Source: Schizochytrium sp. TIO01 (Eukaryota; Sar; Bigyra; Thraustochytrida; Thraustochytriidae). Taken from it: 64,000 nucleotides of DNA. The stretch spans positions 1,315,148 through 1,379,147 of the forward strand of contig SMSO01000014.1 in NCBI GenBank assembly GCA_004764695.1, read 5' to 3'. A program made the position numbers and the translations under genes. The notes under the pieces were generated by a model, which saw only the letters and a list, made by a program, of their open reading frames with translations, was not told the DNA's origin and ran no database searches. Shown here piece by piece: positions 1 through 12,710 of this stretch. The first letter of the stretch is position 1; every line of letters begins with the position of its first letter.

Positions 1-168
1 TCCACATCACGTAAAGAAATCGATTCATTCATTCATGAATGAATGAATGCATTCGACGAGAAATCCATCCTGAACACATACTTCTGATAAATTCTCGCGT
101 ACATACACACAAAGACATAGGTAGAGCCGCCCAGCAAAGCAATGGGAGAGCCACAACTATGTGGCTAC

Positions 169-216
169 CTGACTGACTGACTGACTGACTGACTGACTGA
201 CTGACTGACTGACTGA
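169..216. repeat. (ACTG)n tetranucleotide array
   Basis: About 12 near-perfect units. The same family in reverse orientation lies at 490-515, so the two could pair as a long stem around an AT-rich centre. Confidence 0.95.
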
Positions 217-489
217 TTAGATTAGTCATAGTTTTCGAATTTTGAATCACGGCCACAGCTGCTTTCTCCTCCTTCTTTTGCGCTGGTTCTTCTTCTTCTT
301 CTTCTTCTTCTCAATTATTTGGTTGCTCAGTTGCTCAGTCAGTCAGTATTACTTTAATTAATTAATTATTTATTATTTAATTAATTAAATAAATTAACAA
401 AACATTAAAAACATTAAAAAATAATTCATTAGTCAGAGAACGAGAGAGAGAGATAGGGAGCCATCAGTGAGCGAGTCAGCGAGTTAGTG

Positions 490-515
490 AGTCAGTCAGT
501 CAGTCAGTCAGTCAG
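490..515. repeat. (CAGT)n array, inverted relative to 169-216
   Basis: About six units of GTCA/CAGT, the reverse complement of the ACTG array upstream. Confidence 0.9.
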
Positions 516-591
516 CCAATCGGTCGGCGCTGTTCTGGCACTTCGAGACCATGAAATAAGGGAGAGAAAGAGAGAGCCTACTTCGCTTTCT

Positions 592-592
<1 letters not shown>

Positions 593-638
<46 letters not shown>
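593..638. repeat. 46-base poly(T) tract
   Basis: An uninterrupted T run. On the minus strand it would be a poly(A) tail, so it could mark a retroposed sequence lying to its right (from 639). I could not identify a body or a target-site duplication. Confidence 0.95.
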
Positions 639-640
639 CT

Positions 641-1735
641 GATGTGATTTTATGTCTGAGCAAGAGGTCTCCCTCCTTCTTAGCCTACCGCCACTTCGCT
701 GCACGCTCTGCCATGAATTGAATCAGTCTCGAAGCCCTGGTTCTGAAAGCATCTCGACGGCACTGGTGCTCTATTCCTTTCTTTCTTCTGTTTCGGATCT
801 GTTTGTTTGTTTTGTTTGTTTTGTTTGTTTTGCTTTTGGATGTATGTATGTTTGGGAAACTAGCTTCATTCATGCAATCTGATGCTTAAAAATAAACTTG
901 AAAAGAAAAGAAAAATAGAAACGACCAATCGTGTTTACTTAGAACACTATGCTGTGAAAGCGGGGCGGCTCAGTGATGGGAAAGAACAGCGGTGCTATTC
1001 AGATGCGTAGCTGGGTCCTACATAAACCTTCATTTATACATTTGGTAGCTTACTTCTACCCGCCGAGTTCCTTAGCTGCGCCGCTAACCTCCATTACGCC
1101 CGCTCAGCTACCCACAGCGGTCTCAAAAAGAACGGCCGTGTTTTCCTATATTCTAAACCAGGAGTACTAAGAGGAAAGAGCTTGCTTTTCACGCATTGTA
1201 ATAGAGCAATGTAGCTTCGCAAAATAAATGATTGATTGATTCTATGAATGAGTGAATGAATGAATAAGTGCATAAATAGCTTCGGGACAGAGGGCCTTTC
1301 TTTCTGTCACTTGAGAGGGCGGCACGTCACGTCACGTTCGAAAGTGTCCGTGGGCTTTTGGCGCTTTTAGAGTGCTTTCTTCGCCTTTCCGCTTTGAAAT
1401 CCTGACTGAATGCTGACAGACAGGCTTAGACAGCGATGCTCTTTCAACGCGGAGGCGACTCAGAAAAGAGAGCTTTCTAGCCTCATCTCATATCTCATTC
1501 ATTGCCTCTCCGCCCTTCCTGCGGAAGAGTTGTTTTCCTGCTTTCCCGCCTTCTTTAACATCCATCATCTCCTGAGCAGCAACAGTCTCGCGAGACACGT
1601 GAGGGGCACACTGACCGTTCCCCCCTGTCCCCCCACGTAAAAGGAAATCACTCTTAGGTGGCGCTGCCTTCTTTATTGTAGCTGGGTAGTCGGTTGGTTA
1701 GCCGTGTAGCTAAGAGCGCAGGTGTTTTGCTTTTT
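641..1735. other. No gene seen
   Basis: Contains a TTTG/TTTTG compound run (about 804-836) and short GAAT words near 1246-1265. Open frames are short and without motifs. Confidence 0.7.
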
Positions 1736-1750
1736 CATTGTTTGTTTGTT

Positions 1751-2029
1751 GTTTGTTTGTTTGTTTGTTTGTTTGTTTGTTTGTTTGTTTGTTTGTTTGT
1801 TTGTTTGTTTGTTTGTTTGTTTGTTTGTTTGTTTGTTTGTTTGTTTGTTTGTTTGTTTGTTTGTTTGTTTGTTTGTTTGTTTGTTTGTTTGTTTGTTTGT
1901 TTGTTTGTTTGTTTGTTTGTTTGTTTGTTTGTTTGTTTGTTTGTTTGTTTGTTTGTTTGTTTGTTTGTTTGTTTGTTTGTTTGTTTGTTTGTTTGTTTGT
2001 TTGTTTGTTTGTTTGTTTGTTTGTTTGTT
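1751..2029. repeat. Perfect (TTTG)n array, about 70 units
   Basis: 279 uninterrupted bases of TTTG, preceded by a few units from 1740 with one phase slip near 1750 and trailed by degenerate units to about 2066. It is open in all three plus frames, giving Val-Cys-Leu-Phe artefact translations. It is the longest perfect repeat in the window. Confidence 0.99.
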
Positions 2030-2066
2030 ATTTGTTTCTTATTTGTTCAAGTTTGTTTGTTTGTTT

Positions 2067-5000
2067 TCTCTATTGTGTTTTAGGTAGTAAGAAGCCCAAT
2101 GAGCTCTGCGATGGGAGCTTCGCAGAGCAGAGCAGAGCAGAGCAGCTTCGAAGCGATCGAGACCAGCGCCTGTCGCCGTTCAAGTCTGAGCGTGGTTTCT
2201 CTCGCTGCGAAACAGCGGCTTTGGCAGAGGCTGCGCGGCTGCCCGGCGAGAAGAAAGATCGCCATCCCACCGACTGCGTCCCCGGACGAAACACTGACGC
2301 AATCTGCGCATGCGTCACTCGAAGCAGGAAATTAAAGAAAAGAGAACAGCAGAATGGTAAGCATTCATTCTACAGTCACGAGGTACTCCGTTCCTCCTCA
2401 GACCCCTCTGGCTAAGGGTCCTTAGGCGCCCTACTACGTTTTGAGTCTGGCCAGAAAACTCTCCTTGCGGCCTTCCCAGCAACCCCTGGGTCAGAAGAAG
2501 TGCCTCTGGACACGTTTTGCCCTCTTAAGTTTGAACAGCAGATAAAAGCCTTTTTCAATGTACATTTCATAGACTTTAAGTTACAGTGATTCTTCCCTTT
2601 TATAACGAACGAACGAACGAACAAGCTAAATAAACAAACAAACAAACAAATTATTGAAAGCTGCTTGGAAAACATTAGCCAGGGAATAGCAAGTGCTAAG
2701 CTCGAGAAAGGATCTCGACGCTTCTTCTTTTCTGTTTCTACCTTTCTACCTTTCTGCGTTGTTATTGATTGTTATTAATTTCAAATGATAACGCTGAAAG
2801 GACGAGTGGTTTCATGAGTCTCTTTTTCCTTCTTCTTTTTGTTTTTCTTCTCTTTGGAGGACCTAAAAACTAGAACCATGCCGCGTGCAGGCGCGTCTGT
2901 AATCGAGTCTCTTCTGCGTTCCGCCTTTGGTTTTCGCCGCGCTCTTTCACTTTCTGTTCTCCGCAGTCGCTTTCTTTCTCTCCGCCTTTCCTCATGGATT
3001 GACGATGGCGTCTCCAAATCTCTCTTTCCAGTTCTCTCATCAATGGTACGTTCTCTGAGTGCAGTGCATTAAAGGGAGAACGCGGCCTTAAACGTCGCTT
3101 ACTCAGGACAGGTCCTTCTTCAATTCGGGCGCCGCAAAGGAACAACGTCCAAAGCAGCAAACAATGCTGCTGCTTTGTTTGTTTGTTTGTTTGTTTGTTT
3201 GTTTGTCGCAAAGGCGTTGCTTTATATATATATCCCCAGACTTGGCCTCTTCTCTTCGTTATCAGTCAGTTTTTTCAGAGCAAATCATGGGCACCGCCAC
3301 TTCTATATTTATTACATACAGCCTTAGATTTTCCAATTGGATTCTTTCACGCGATGGAATGAATCAAGAGCTCGCTTGGAATCGATAGCTTCCTTGGACT
3401 GCACTGCTCTCATTCGCAGTTCCTGCGTGGCAGATCTTAAGTGGAGTTGAGGAAATGCGCGAATCCGCAGCATGAGGAGTCGAAGGTTTGCGAAGGCTCA
3501 CGCGAAGATCTACGAAGCGCCGTTCGCCTCTTGTTTCGCAGAGCCTCCCTTCAAATGAACAAAAGAAACAGAACAGAGAAGGAAAGGAAAGAAAGAAAAG
3601 AAAGGAACAGACAAAGGAGAAAGCTGAGAGAAGGAAGTTCGTTCTCTTTCGGCCTCCCTGAACGGAGCTGCAAAGAATATGAGACACCGAAAAGACGGAA
3701 AAACTCGAACCGACGAGAGAGATCACTCAGTCAGTCATCATTCAATGGGTCAATCTCTCGCATCAAAGCCATCAAAGGTGCCGTGCTTCTTACAAGTCAC
3801 GTGCCTTTGCGAGAAAGAGCGTCGCTTCTGGACGGATGGGTGGATGAATTGATTGACCAGTTCAACCTTGATAAGACAAAGGCCTCATAAAAGATCAGCA
3901 GATGGTAGACAGTCAATCAATCAATAAATGTTGCAGGGGTTACGGGTGCTGCTCAGTACTTGCTGGTTGGCAGGCGTATGATGATACATATCCATAGACA
4001 TATTCAATTTTTGTTGAATATGTATTGTTTTTCTATTGAAAAGTTTCAATTTAAAGCCCAAAATTGTGTAGAAAAGAAGAAGAGCCTGAAGCACAAAGGA
4101 CTGAAGAAGAAGAAGAAGAATGAGAAGTCAATTCAAGAGAGAAGAAGACCTCGACCATAACGGGAGTCGGGCGAGAACTTCGAAGATCCCGAGGCTTCTT
4201 ACTTTGGTGGTTGTGGAAAACAGTGGCGTACAGAGAGGGTGTTTCGAAAAGCGACGGCGGCTGAGTGCTTTCCGTCCACGTCTGAGGATAGATATCTCAT
4301 GATGTAATTTTCATCTCTCTTTCTCTCCGCAGCACAAACAAACGAGAAGAAGTAAGCATCCGCATAAAGTTACGGCTCTCCTTCGCCATTGAAAAAACCC
4401 TCAAAAGGGCTTTCTTTCAACGGGAAGGAAGTGCCCAGGCAGTCGCAATATCATATCATTGGGCCTACGATTTCGAAGCAATGCAATGCTTTCGAGCCCT
4501 TCAAAAGGAAGAAAGGAACTAAGAAAGAAGGAAAGCTCAGTCCTTCTTTTTTGCTCCTTTGCGATGCTTGTAGATTTATCTCCCTTATTCCTCAGTCGCA
4601 CCGGTTCATTGATGCTTTCCTCGCTTCCTTTCCTTACTTACATACTTACACGCATACATACACTTCGCTATTGCCCCAAAAGAAGGAAAAAGAGACTCTC
4701 TATCGCCTTCCAAGGTCAGCAAAAGAAGAACGCCAAGCAAAAGAAAGAACGCCCTCGAGCGGAACACCTCATCCAGCTCCTCACCATGGCTGGCCCCAGA
4801 CTTGGCGGAGGACTTGGACCTCTGAAAGGTCAGCCGTTTCCGCGTGAGAGCTGGTTTCCAGACAGCCTCGACGAGGCTGAGCCAGGGGCCCTTTTCTTGC
4901 CTCGCTCAGGCGTGGCAGCAGCAGAAAGAAGCTCGCTTTCCATCAGAATCGAGATAGACCGGAGCCGGGTTGGCTCAGCTCCAGAGCTGGGCTCGCCTTC

Positions 5001-7078
5001 CTCGAAAGTGACCCTGCACGCGAAGGTCCAGGCGGGTCTTACCGTAAAGCGTAGCGGGTGCTAGGCGTCTGTCGGATGGTGCGACATCTCGCTCAAAAGC
5101 CAGCTCGCGTTATTCTTGCGCGGCGCATTTTCTTTTTGTTGTTGTTTATTATTCTGTACAAAAGTAAGTATATGCGTAATGTTTGTTTGTTATAAATGGA
5201 TTGTTTTACACGGTGCTATGGTGTACTGGTTTATTTTATTTACTTATTTATTTTCAAAAGAAGAAAAGCGCGCAAAGAAGGATGTTTTGTTTAGGTAGAT
5301 TTTCGAGGCAGCGGAGAAGAAGAAGAAAGTTCGTTCGCTCATGAAAGAGGCTCGGATTTTGAGATTGAGAACAGGGCAGGCAGAAGAGGGAAAGGATTCG
5401 CTGCGAAGACCATGGACGGAGCGAGTGAGGGATCGACGGATGGACGGCTTTAGAGACAAGATCTTATGAAGGGAACTCGTGCTTCGAAGCACACTCCACA
5501 TCGGAAACTTGCGTCAAAAGAGCATGTCTTCGAAGAAAGAAGAAGAGGTAGTTAGTTAGCTGGTTGGTTAGTTGGTTAGCCAGTTAGTTAGTCAGTTAAT
5601 CTATTTTTTGTTTGTTGTATAATTTTATAATTTGGTTGATTTGTTTACTTATTTGCTTGTCCGAGGTCATGTATATGATACACAGATAGTAAGTAGTAAT
5701 AAAGGGGAAGAAGAAAGAAAAGCGCATGCGTCTGATCAGACAAACATTCTCTATTTACATGATTAAGCGAGTTACTACAGACTCTTTTCTTGGCTCCTTT
5801 TTTATTTAATGATTTAAAGAAATCAAGAAGTTTTTTTACTCTTACTTCTACTATTTTCAATATATAATATACATGTGGAGAATTCTTAATTCAATTTAAA
5901 AATAAAAATAAAAACAAAGCTTTCTTCCTCTCCCGGCACCCGTAATCCTAATGGGAAAGAGTAGTGAAGGACAAAGAAATTAAGGAAGGAAGACAAAAGC
6001 GAAGCAGAGCAAAACAGCCAACATCGAAAGTTTCCAGACTTTTCCAAAACTAAAGCACTGCTCGCTTTGCCTTGCCTTCTTTCCTTTGCTTTTCCTCTAC
6101 TTTTTTTCTCTGCTTTCCCTCGTGCCGCCTGACTCTTCAGGTTTTGTGTGTATGTTTGCAAAAGTAAGTATCTATCTATGTGCATTGTCGATCATACGTA
6201 CTCATTTCATTGCACGTCGTCGTAATCGGCCTCTCCAACATTCTCTTTTCTCGCCTTCGGGTAATTAATTCTTCAGATCATCTGCTCTCCAAGACCAAAG
6301 AAAAAGAAGCAGAGAAAAGCTCTCTCGACCAAAGAAAAAAAAGAAAGAAAGAAAGAAAAAATTCATGTCACGTGGTTCACGTGCTGCCACTGTTTGCCTG
6401 TGATTTTACATCTAGCTAGCGAGATAGCTATGAGGTCCTGGCGTGTATGTTAGGAGCAGAAATGGACATTTGAGTTGGCAATCCAATCCAAGGTTCAGAC
6501 CGCCCAGTGAAACTTGTCGGCCGGCCCCCTCTCTCTGTCGGTTTGTTCGCACCCTCGGTCCCTCTCCGTTTGCGTGTTTCCAGCTCGCGTCTCGTGTCCT
6601 CTCCTCGCACGAAGCCCACTCGCCTCGTCTCCTGCAAACGAAGCGAAAAACTAGCCCGCTTGGGCTTTTATTTATTTATTGAAAACTTATTCATTCCGTT
6701 TGGTGTTTTGGTGATTTTTAACTTTAACCGGCCCTTTTTGAAAGAACAAAAGCACGGTTTGTGTCTCTGGTTGACCAAAAAAACAAAAAGCAAAGGTTGG
6801 TTTCTTGGAACAGGGGCGACACGACGTGCGAGCAAGCAAGAAGACGAACTGGAGCTGCGAAAGGCCGCCGATGTCCGCGCAAGTGCCACGCGCAGAACAT
6901 AGTCAATAGGATAGGAGCCTCCCTACTCTGGCGCCTCAAGCCGCCTCGTCTCAGGAGCAGAACCGGTCAGCAAGCAAGCAGTTCTACGCAGCAATGAAGA
7001 AAGAAGAAAGGAAGTTTGAAAGCGCCAGGGAGCCGCGTTCTTTTCGTTCTGTCGTTCACAAAGCTGACACGTGCTCCG

Positions 7079-7079
<1 letters not shown>
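2067..7079. other. Gene-free interval with scattered short repeats
   Basis: Small arrays: AGAGC (2122-2145), GAAC (2606-2622), AAAC (2630-2650), TTTG (3174-3206), GAAA (about 6340-6360) and several GTTA/GGTT words near 5549-5600. A plus frame over 4459-5064 has a GC-richer end (from about 4786) with no recognisable domain. Nothing is callable as a gene. Confidence 0.65.
3174..3206. repeat. (TTTG)n array
   Basis: About eight units. It is the second TTTG array, about 1.1 kb from the large one. Confidence 0.9.

Positions 7080-7124
<45 letters not shown>
7080..7124. repeat. (TTTC)n array
   Basis: About 11 perfect units. A short GAAA array lies in inverted orientation near 6340-6360. Confidence 0.95.
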
Positions 7125-7703
7125 GCACGTTTCTGTGTCGCGATTCGCGCACGCACGCGTCTTCAACATCTGTGGCAAGATCGATTCGATCCGAGTTCCT
7201 TCGCCCTTTCAGCCAGGGCCGAGCGAGCTCCTTCCGCCTCCTTTGCTGCGTGCACCTGCTGCTGTCCTCCTCGCTCGCAAGGAGAGTGAGCGCCGGGTCG
7301 CCGTGGCAGCTGGATTCCGTTCGGCCCAGCTGAGCTGTGCTATTCTCCCCTTCTTCTCGCCTTCATGGCCGCTGTTCAAATTTTGCAAGTGCCGGCGCTT
7401 TTCCCCCTCTAAGTTGAAATCCCCTTGTCTCCTAGCTGCCGCTAAGCGGGTGCTACCCGCCCTGTTGATTATACGCGCTCCCCTTCCCCTCTCTCTGTGG
7501 CTCCAGTACCAAAGCTGGCAATGTGGGTACCGGAATCAGTAGGAGTCGGGCCCAGTGGGCAGCTCGAAAGGCCGCTGACTAACTCGCTGACTACTGACTG
7601 GCTAACTGGCGACTCTTTTTTGGCTTGTTCTTCCTCCTGTTCTTCCTGTTCCTCTCGTTCTTGGGGCTGCTGTTCTCTTTAGCTGTCAATGCCTTCAGCT
7701 GTC

Positions 7704-7739
7704 ATGTATGTATGTATGTATGTATGTATGTATGTATGT
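7704..7739. repeat. (ATGT)n array
   Basis: Nine units of TATG/ATGT. Confidence 0.95.
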
Positions 7740-8655
7740 GGCCGGGGATCAGCGAGATGGGCCCCTGCTTGCTTGCTTTCATTCAGTGCGACCCCTTCAG
7801 CTTCTGCGTCGCACGTCAAAAGGATGGATTGGAGCTGCCGAGGACGATGATGATTGTTTTGAGGCTGATGATAATGGTGATGGAGGTCCGTGACGATGCC
7901 AAGAACGATCAACGCCGGCCTCGGTGCCCCTGGAGGGCTTTGCTTTCTGGATTACTTCGACATTCTCTCTGCCTCTTTTCCTGTCTTCTGCTCCGGAATC
8001 TCCTTTTTAGAAGTCTATGCGCTTCTTATTTATTTACTTATAAATTTAATTAAATACAAATTGAAAACAAAAAGTAAACAAAAAGATATATGTATAATAT
8101 ATAGATACGCATTCGAAAGGCAATGGATCTGGGATGTAAACGTGGTACGAGGTTTGGAGTTCTCTGAAGTGGAAAAGGCATGAAAGAACAACCAAAACTA
8201 ATAATAGATGGGCCTATTACAATTTGTGAACAAATTGATACTTATATTTTAGTAAGGTTTACTTCTTCAGTAGTTGCACATTGTTCATAACTTAAAGAAT
8301 TATATCCGCTCAAGGTTGAGTTTTAAATAATTCTTTAAAATAAGTAAATACTTTTCTCCGGCAAGATGCCCTTGAAATCACAGCTTCCCGGGTTTGTTTC
8401 CAGTTTGGCAACGAGAACCGCATCCCAGCTTTCAAAGATTGCTCTGGCGTGGAGCAAGAAGGGATTCCAGCTCGCTTCCTGTTCACCTTGAGGAGTCTAG
8501 CGCTAGGAGGGCCCTCTTGATCTGCTAGATACTCCAAACAAATCAGGGCAAATTTGAACCAGATCTTGGAAATTCTCGAGCTCGTTCTGGCAAACAATTC
8601 GCATATCTTTGCAAACTGTCTGCGAGAGTGAACGACACCACGCTACTCCAAACCG

Positions 8656-8685
8656 CTCGCTTGCTCGCTTGCTTGCTTGCTTGCT
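8656..8685. repeat. (GCTT)n array
   Basis: About seven units of CTTG/GCTT, slightly degenerate at the left. Its complement family (CAAG) recurs at 9227-9258. Confidence 0.9.
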
Positions 8686-8699
8686 TTGTTCGTGTGGCT

Positions 8700-9300
8700 T
8701 GAACGCAAACCCTGCGTCCTGTCTATTCAAGTTGGCAGCTCAAGAGCGTGCTGATCCTGAGGCAAAGTTTGGTTGACTGTGAACTCGAGGAGCTAGATGT
8801 GCTGCTGCACATGCGAGCAGACTTGGAACGCCAATGCACTGTGCGTGCGAGAAGACCGTCGATCTCTTCGGCAGCTGCAGCGCTTGGCACGATCGATGGA
8901 TGGGGTGGGCTCGACCATCTCTCGCAGGGATGCTTTCATGTAGCACGCAGCTCTCGCTGGTTTGGTGGAGGCCAGAACTTCAAGAAAGAATTCAAATCTG
9001 CAATTCCTACGTCTCTCGTGCCCATGCATGTACAGAAAAGGCATCACCCGCCTCCGCCTCCTGTGGCATCTCTGCCAGCGCGTGAAGAGACCTCTTCAGC
9101 GTGCCGCTCGCACGCCTGTGACCCTCGCTCGTGAGTTCTCCTTCGATGTCTTGGCTTCCTCAGGAGGCCAGCCTCCCGGCAAGAACTTGAGCACCGCGGA
9201 CTACGCGGCTGTGATCCCGGGGGCCACAAGCAAGCAAGCAAGCAAGCAAACAAGCAAACTTGTGCGCATGTTACGGGGCTGGCGTCTCTGAGGCTGCGGC
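8700..9300 (+). pseudogene. Coding-like but frame-broken patch
   Basis: One plus frame opens after a TGA at 8698 and runs to 9134, including an acidic-leucine helix-like stretch (CELEELDVLLHMRADLERQ). Another frame carries protein-like sequence from about 9050 to 9230 (TPVTLAREFSFDVLASSGG) and then runs into a CAAG microsatellite. No family is recognised. A decayed gene is one reading, GC-rich chance sequence the other. Confidence 0.25.
9227..9258. repeat. (CAAG)n array
   Basis: About eight slightly degenerate units, inverted relative to the GCTT array at 8656-8685. Confidence 0.9.
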
Positions 9301-12300
9301 GGGCCGGCGTCCGGAGCGGTCTCTTGAACGTGGCTGGTGCCAGATGCTCTTCGAAACAATGCGAGGGGACAGCGGTGCACAACTCGAGCTGGGCCTTTTG
9401 CACATCTTGCATATGACGATGGGTACTACCGCCAGGTAGGAGGTAGACGAGGAAAACGATTGCACGCAACTAACTCTGTTCTTGGCATCAAGTGCTGGTT
9501 GGTTTGTTGGTACCTAGGTCCCGACCTGCCACCTAGGTAGCTTCTGCAAGATCGAGGAAGGCATCGCATCGCGTAGAATCTTTCAGCTCCTTTCGCTGCT
9601 GGCCATCTTTCCTTTCTTTCGATGATCTCTTGAGGCATCAAGAGCGAACCCTCAGGGAGAGAGAGGGAAGGAGACTTGACTGTTATCTGCGTTCAAAAGA
9701 GTTGCGTATGGTCGAGTCATTCGAGTGTATCATCGGCGAGCCTTGTTTTCATCGGCGGGTCCCGCGCGTGAGGGCGCTTTCGAGTTCGTCGTCATCATGC
9801 TGCTGTCTTACAGAGGCTCCATCAAAAGCACACGTTCAGAATATCCATGGGAGGACTTTCTAGAGTTAGTTCCCTTCCGTGCTTCTGAGGTTTTTCCCAC
9901 TCTCAAAGGTTCGCTTTCCCATATGAAAAAGCAAAGAAAAACAGACGTGAGAGCGGTTTTGCACTTGCCTTGTGGCCGATGATTCCAAGTTATAGAGTGC
10001 ACGACGGCCAGGAATCATTGAGAGTTGGCGCGAAGCTGTTCAGGGCTACAGCTGCTGAGTCTAAAGCGAGTCTCCTTGTGAAGAAATCGGGAACGCTGGC
10101 TTCCCTGAGACCGATGCGGGTGAGGCTGTGGCAACGATGGGGCCAGTGCTCGGCACACAATAACAGTTTTTTAAGTCTATCTCTAGCTAGCTAGCTAGCT
10201 AAGCTAGACGAACAATTCTTTTAATTAAAACGTTTAGTAAAAACCGGCAATCTAAGAATGAATGCAGGAGATAATTCATTTCATTAAAATAGAATTTGCC
10301 GATCAGGCTTCAGCTAGTCAGTCGTACCGTGCTAGCTGGTTCTTCGCTGACAAAACTTGATCAATGAATCTACCTTACCCTCAATAGCCAGAGGCGAAGC
10401 AACTCATCAACAGAATTGGATAGAACTCAAGACAAAGCAATCGCCTGCTCAAGGATGAGCGGAGGTTCACAAGCAGGGACCTGGCTGAGGGAATCCTTGA
10501 GACTTTTTGGAGTGATTATATAACCTTTCACTAATTAACAATGGTGGGCTTCATTAGCTGCAGGAAACGAATGAGGATGCGCTGAAGACAGCACGTACGC
10601 TGGAGAACAACGCTTGTGATTTACACACGATTTCGTGAGGACTTGTTCTTTGACAATGGTTCATTGTTGAAGTATCCAGGAAAGGAAGAAATTCAACGAT
10701 TTCGTTCGGTACACCAAGACGCCGACAGCCCAGGGCTAATGCCAACAGCTGATTTCGTCTGCAAAATCTTCAAAAGTCAAGTAGGTATACCTGGCCGGTT
10801 GTTTCTACTCGAAGCGTCAAATATAATATGGTAATATGGTGCTACAGCAATTTTTTTAAAAAGAAGTAAACAAATCTGCCTGGCCGTGAGAAATGGCGGG
10901 CCCAGCAATCCCCTTCTTGAAGCGCAATAGAGTGTGGGGTTCTCGTGTTCTCGTCATGTTTTCTTGAAGGAAGAAAACGAAATACATGCTGCGTTCGAGT
11001 ATACTAAAGCGCCCGAACCTCCAAAGTTTCCTCACGATTCTCGTTTTTTTCATTTTTTTAAATTAATTAAAAAAAAATGAATCACAGTAAACCTTCTCGT
11101 TCAAACTTTTAATTTAAAATAAATAATAATCTGTCATGTCGTATTAACCCTTCCTTGGTAGGCGTTTCGCCGTCTCAACCGCGCCCTCCCCCCGGAAGTA
11201 GTGAGCTGGAAGAGCTACACCTCAGAAATCACGATGAACACACGATCGAGTGAATGCTCAGCCTATAAAACTGAAGCTAGATGGCTGAATGACTACTTTG
11301 CTTGGTCACCAAAGAACAGGAGAACACACAATTCAAGTCAGAAACTTCACAAAATAAGGAAAAAAGAAAGAACTAATTGAAAACTAGAACTTGGACAAAC
11401 AAAGTTGAGAAACAGCAGCCACATCAGTGTGCTTCTATGAGTAAAAATCAGGCTGTTACCCCTCATTTCCACAAGTTCATTAAAAAATAGTGCTGCGCGG
11501 AGCCTGGACTTTGGGACAAGGTGTGAGCGTCCACGCCAAACATCTTGAACAGTTGTTGGCAAATGATCTGAAATATCGTGCAGTTTCATTTGATTCTAAT
11601 GCCTGCCATCATGTATAACATTATCATGCCCTTCTTTAAAGAAGAACCAGAAATGAAAACTCCTCACTTTACAAGACTGACCGTCTGCAACCAGTCATGC
11701 CGCAACTTCGAATAATGTAAAGCGTTGTCAATATCAAATGAAGATCCGATGCCTTCTTCTTCTTCTTCTTCTTCTTCTTTTTTGCAAGTGGCGTCAAGCT
11801 CTTGAAATTGGATATTAAAAAGGAGAACTCTTTTTGCCAAAGAATTTGTAATGTAGAAAGAATGCAGACATCTTTTGAAATGAAAATGTTCGAATTTTGA
11901 CTAAGGTATTTGCAAAAGTTTAACAAAAACATGCCAACTTTGCACAGATCGATAACCTCTTGAAATGTTGCGGTTCTCTTTACACATGAAACTTCTACAC
12001 CATACATAACTGTTTACAAGCAGCCAGAGATCATTCTCCTGAACTCTTTTAGAATTTTAATGAATTAATGTCCGGAGCAATTCAAAGCAAAGGGTACGTC
12101 GTCAGACAAAGCTCGCGTTCTATCACATTAATTTAGTGAATGCCAAATTTCTGGATTTGTTCTGAAAATTAATACTTGTGTTATCTTTTTGGTCTACCTG
12201 GCATAATTCTAGCAGCCTTATGCTTCGATCTATTTTCATTTGATTCAGGTTCATACAGAGCTGCTGCTCTTTCCAGGTGGTATTTGTATACCAAGTGAGC

Positions 12301-12700
12301 CATTGCTGTGACATATTGTGCTGGAAATAAAACTTCTTCAAGTGGGAAACTACCTAGGTAGATTTATCCACTATTAAAGGAGAGGCCGCTGGTCTGGCTA
12401 GCTTTGGGAATCTCGCTTGCCTCCAGAAAAGGAGTCGAGGTTTTAAATCAATCTGAGATCACAACAAGATTGCATTCCACGCAAAACACTCAAAATGTAA
12501 AGGGCAATTTTATTTTTTTTAAAAAATTAAGTTACTTAGAAAGAGAGAAAGAGGAAAAGAAAAGTTAAAAATAAGTTAACCTTGAAGACAAAGATACCTA
12601 TCTATATATATATCATACATATATATGGCTACTAAAGTGAAGAATTAGATCATCTAATTACAAAGCGCACCATAGAAAGTCCTGTTGAGCGGCCTAAACG
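9301..12700. other. Gene-free interval
   Basis: Holds palindromic ACCTAGGT words (9512-9519, 9531-9538, 12352-12359), a GCTA run (about 10187-10204), a TTC run (11754-11780) and AT-rich patches near 11040-11140 and 12500-12580. Short open frames (for example 10616-10834 and 11347-11589 minus) show no motif. Confidence 0.6.
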
Positions 12701-12710
12701 AGAGAAGGCG

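Larger units (their letters stand above)
1..640. other. Microsatellite cluster, no gene
   Basis: Contains an ACTG array (169-216), a TTC run (287-311), an AT-rich near-palindrome of TTAATTAA words (353-400), a CAGT array in the opposite orientation (490-515) and a 46-base T tract (593-638). No coding sequence is supported. Confidence 0.85.
7125..8690. other. Gene-free interval
   Basis: GC-richer to about 7,950, then AT-rich (8030-8350). Apart from the ATGT array and a GCTT array (8656-8685) I see no recognisable feature. Open frames are short, on both strands and without motifs. Confidence 0.6.

Noticed and set aside
1-60. Telomere at the left edge
   Set aside because: No TTAGGG-type or TTTAGGG-type array is present; the GAAT words there are ordinary microsatellite.
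1694-2415. Val-Cys-Leu-Phe repeat proteins of 121-225 residues
   Set aside because: Translations of the TTTG microsatellite in all three frames, not genes.
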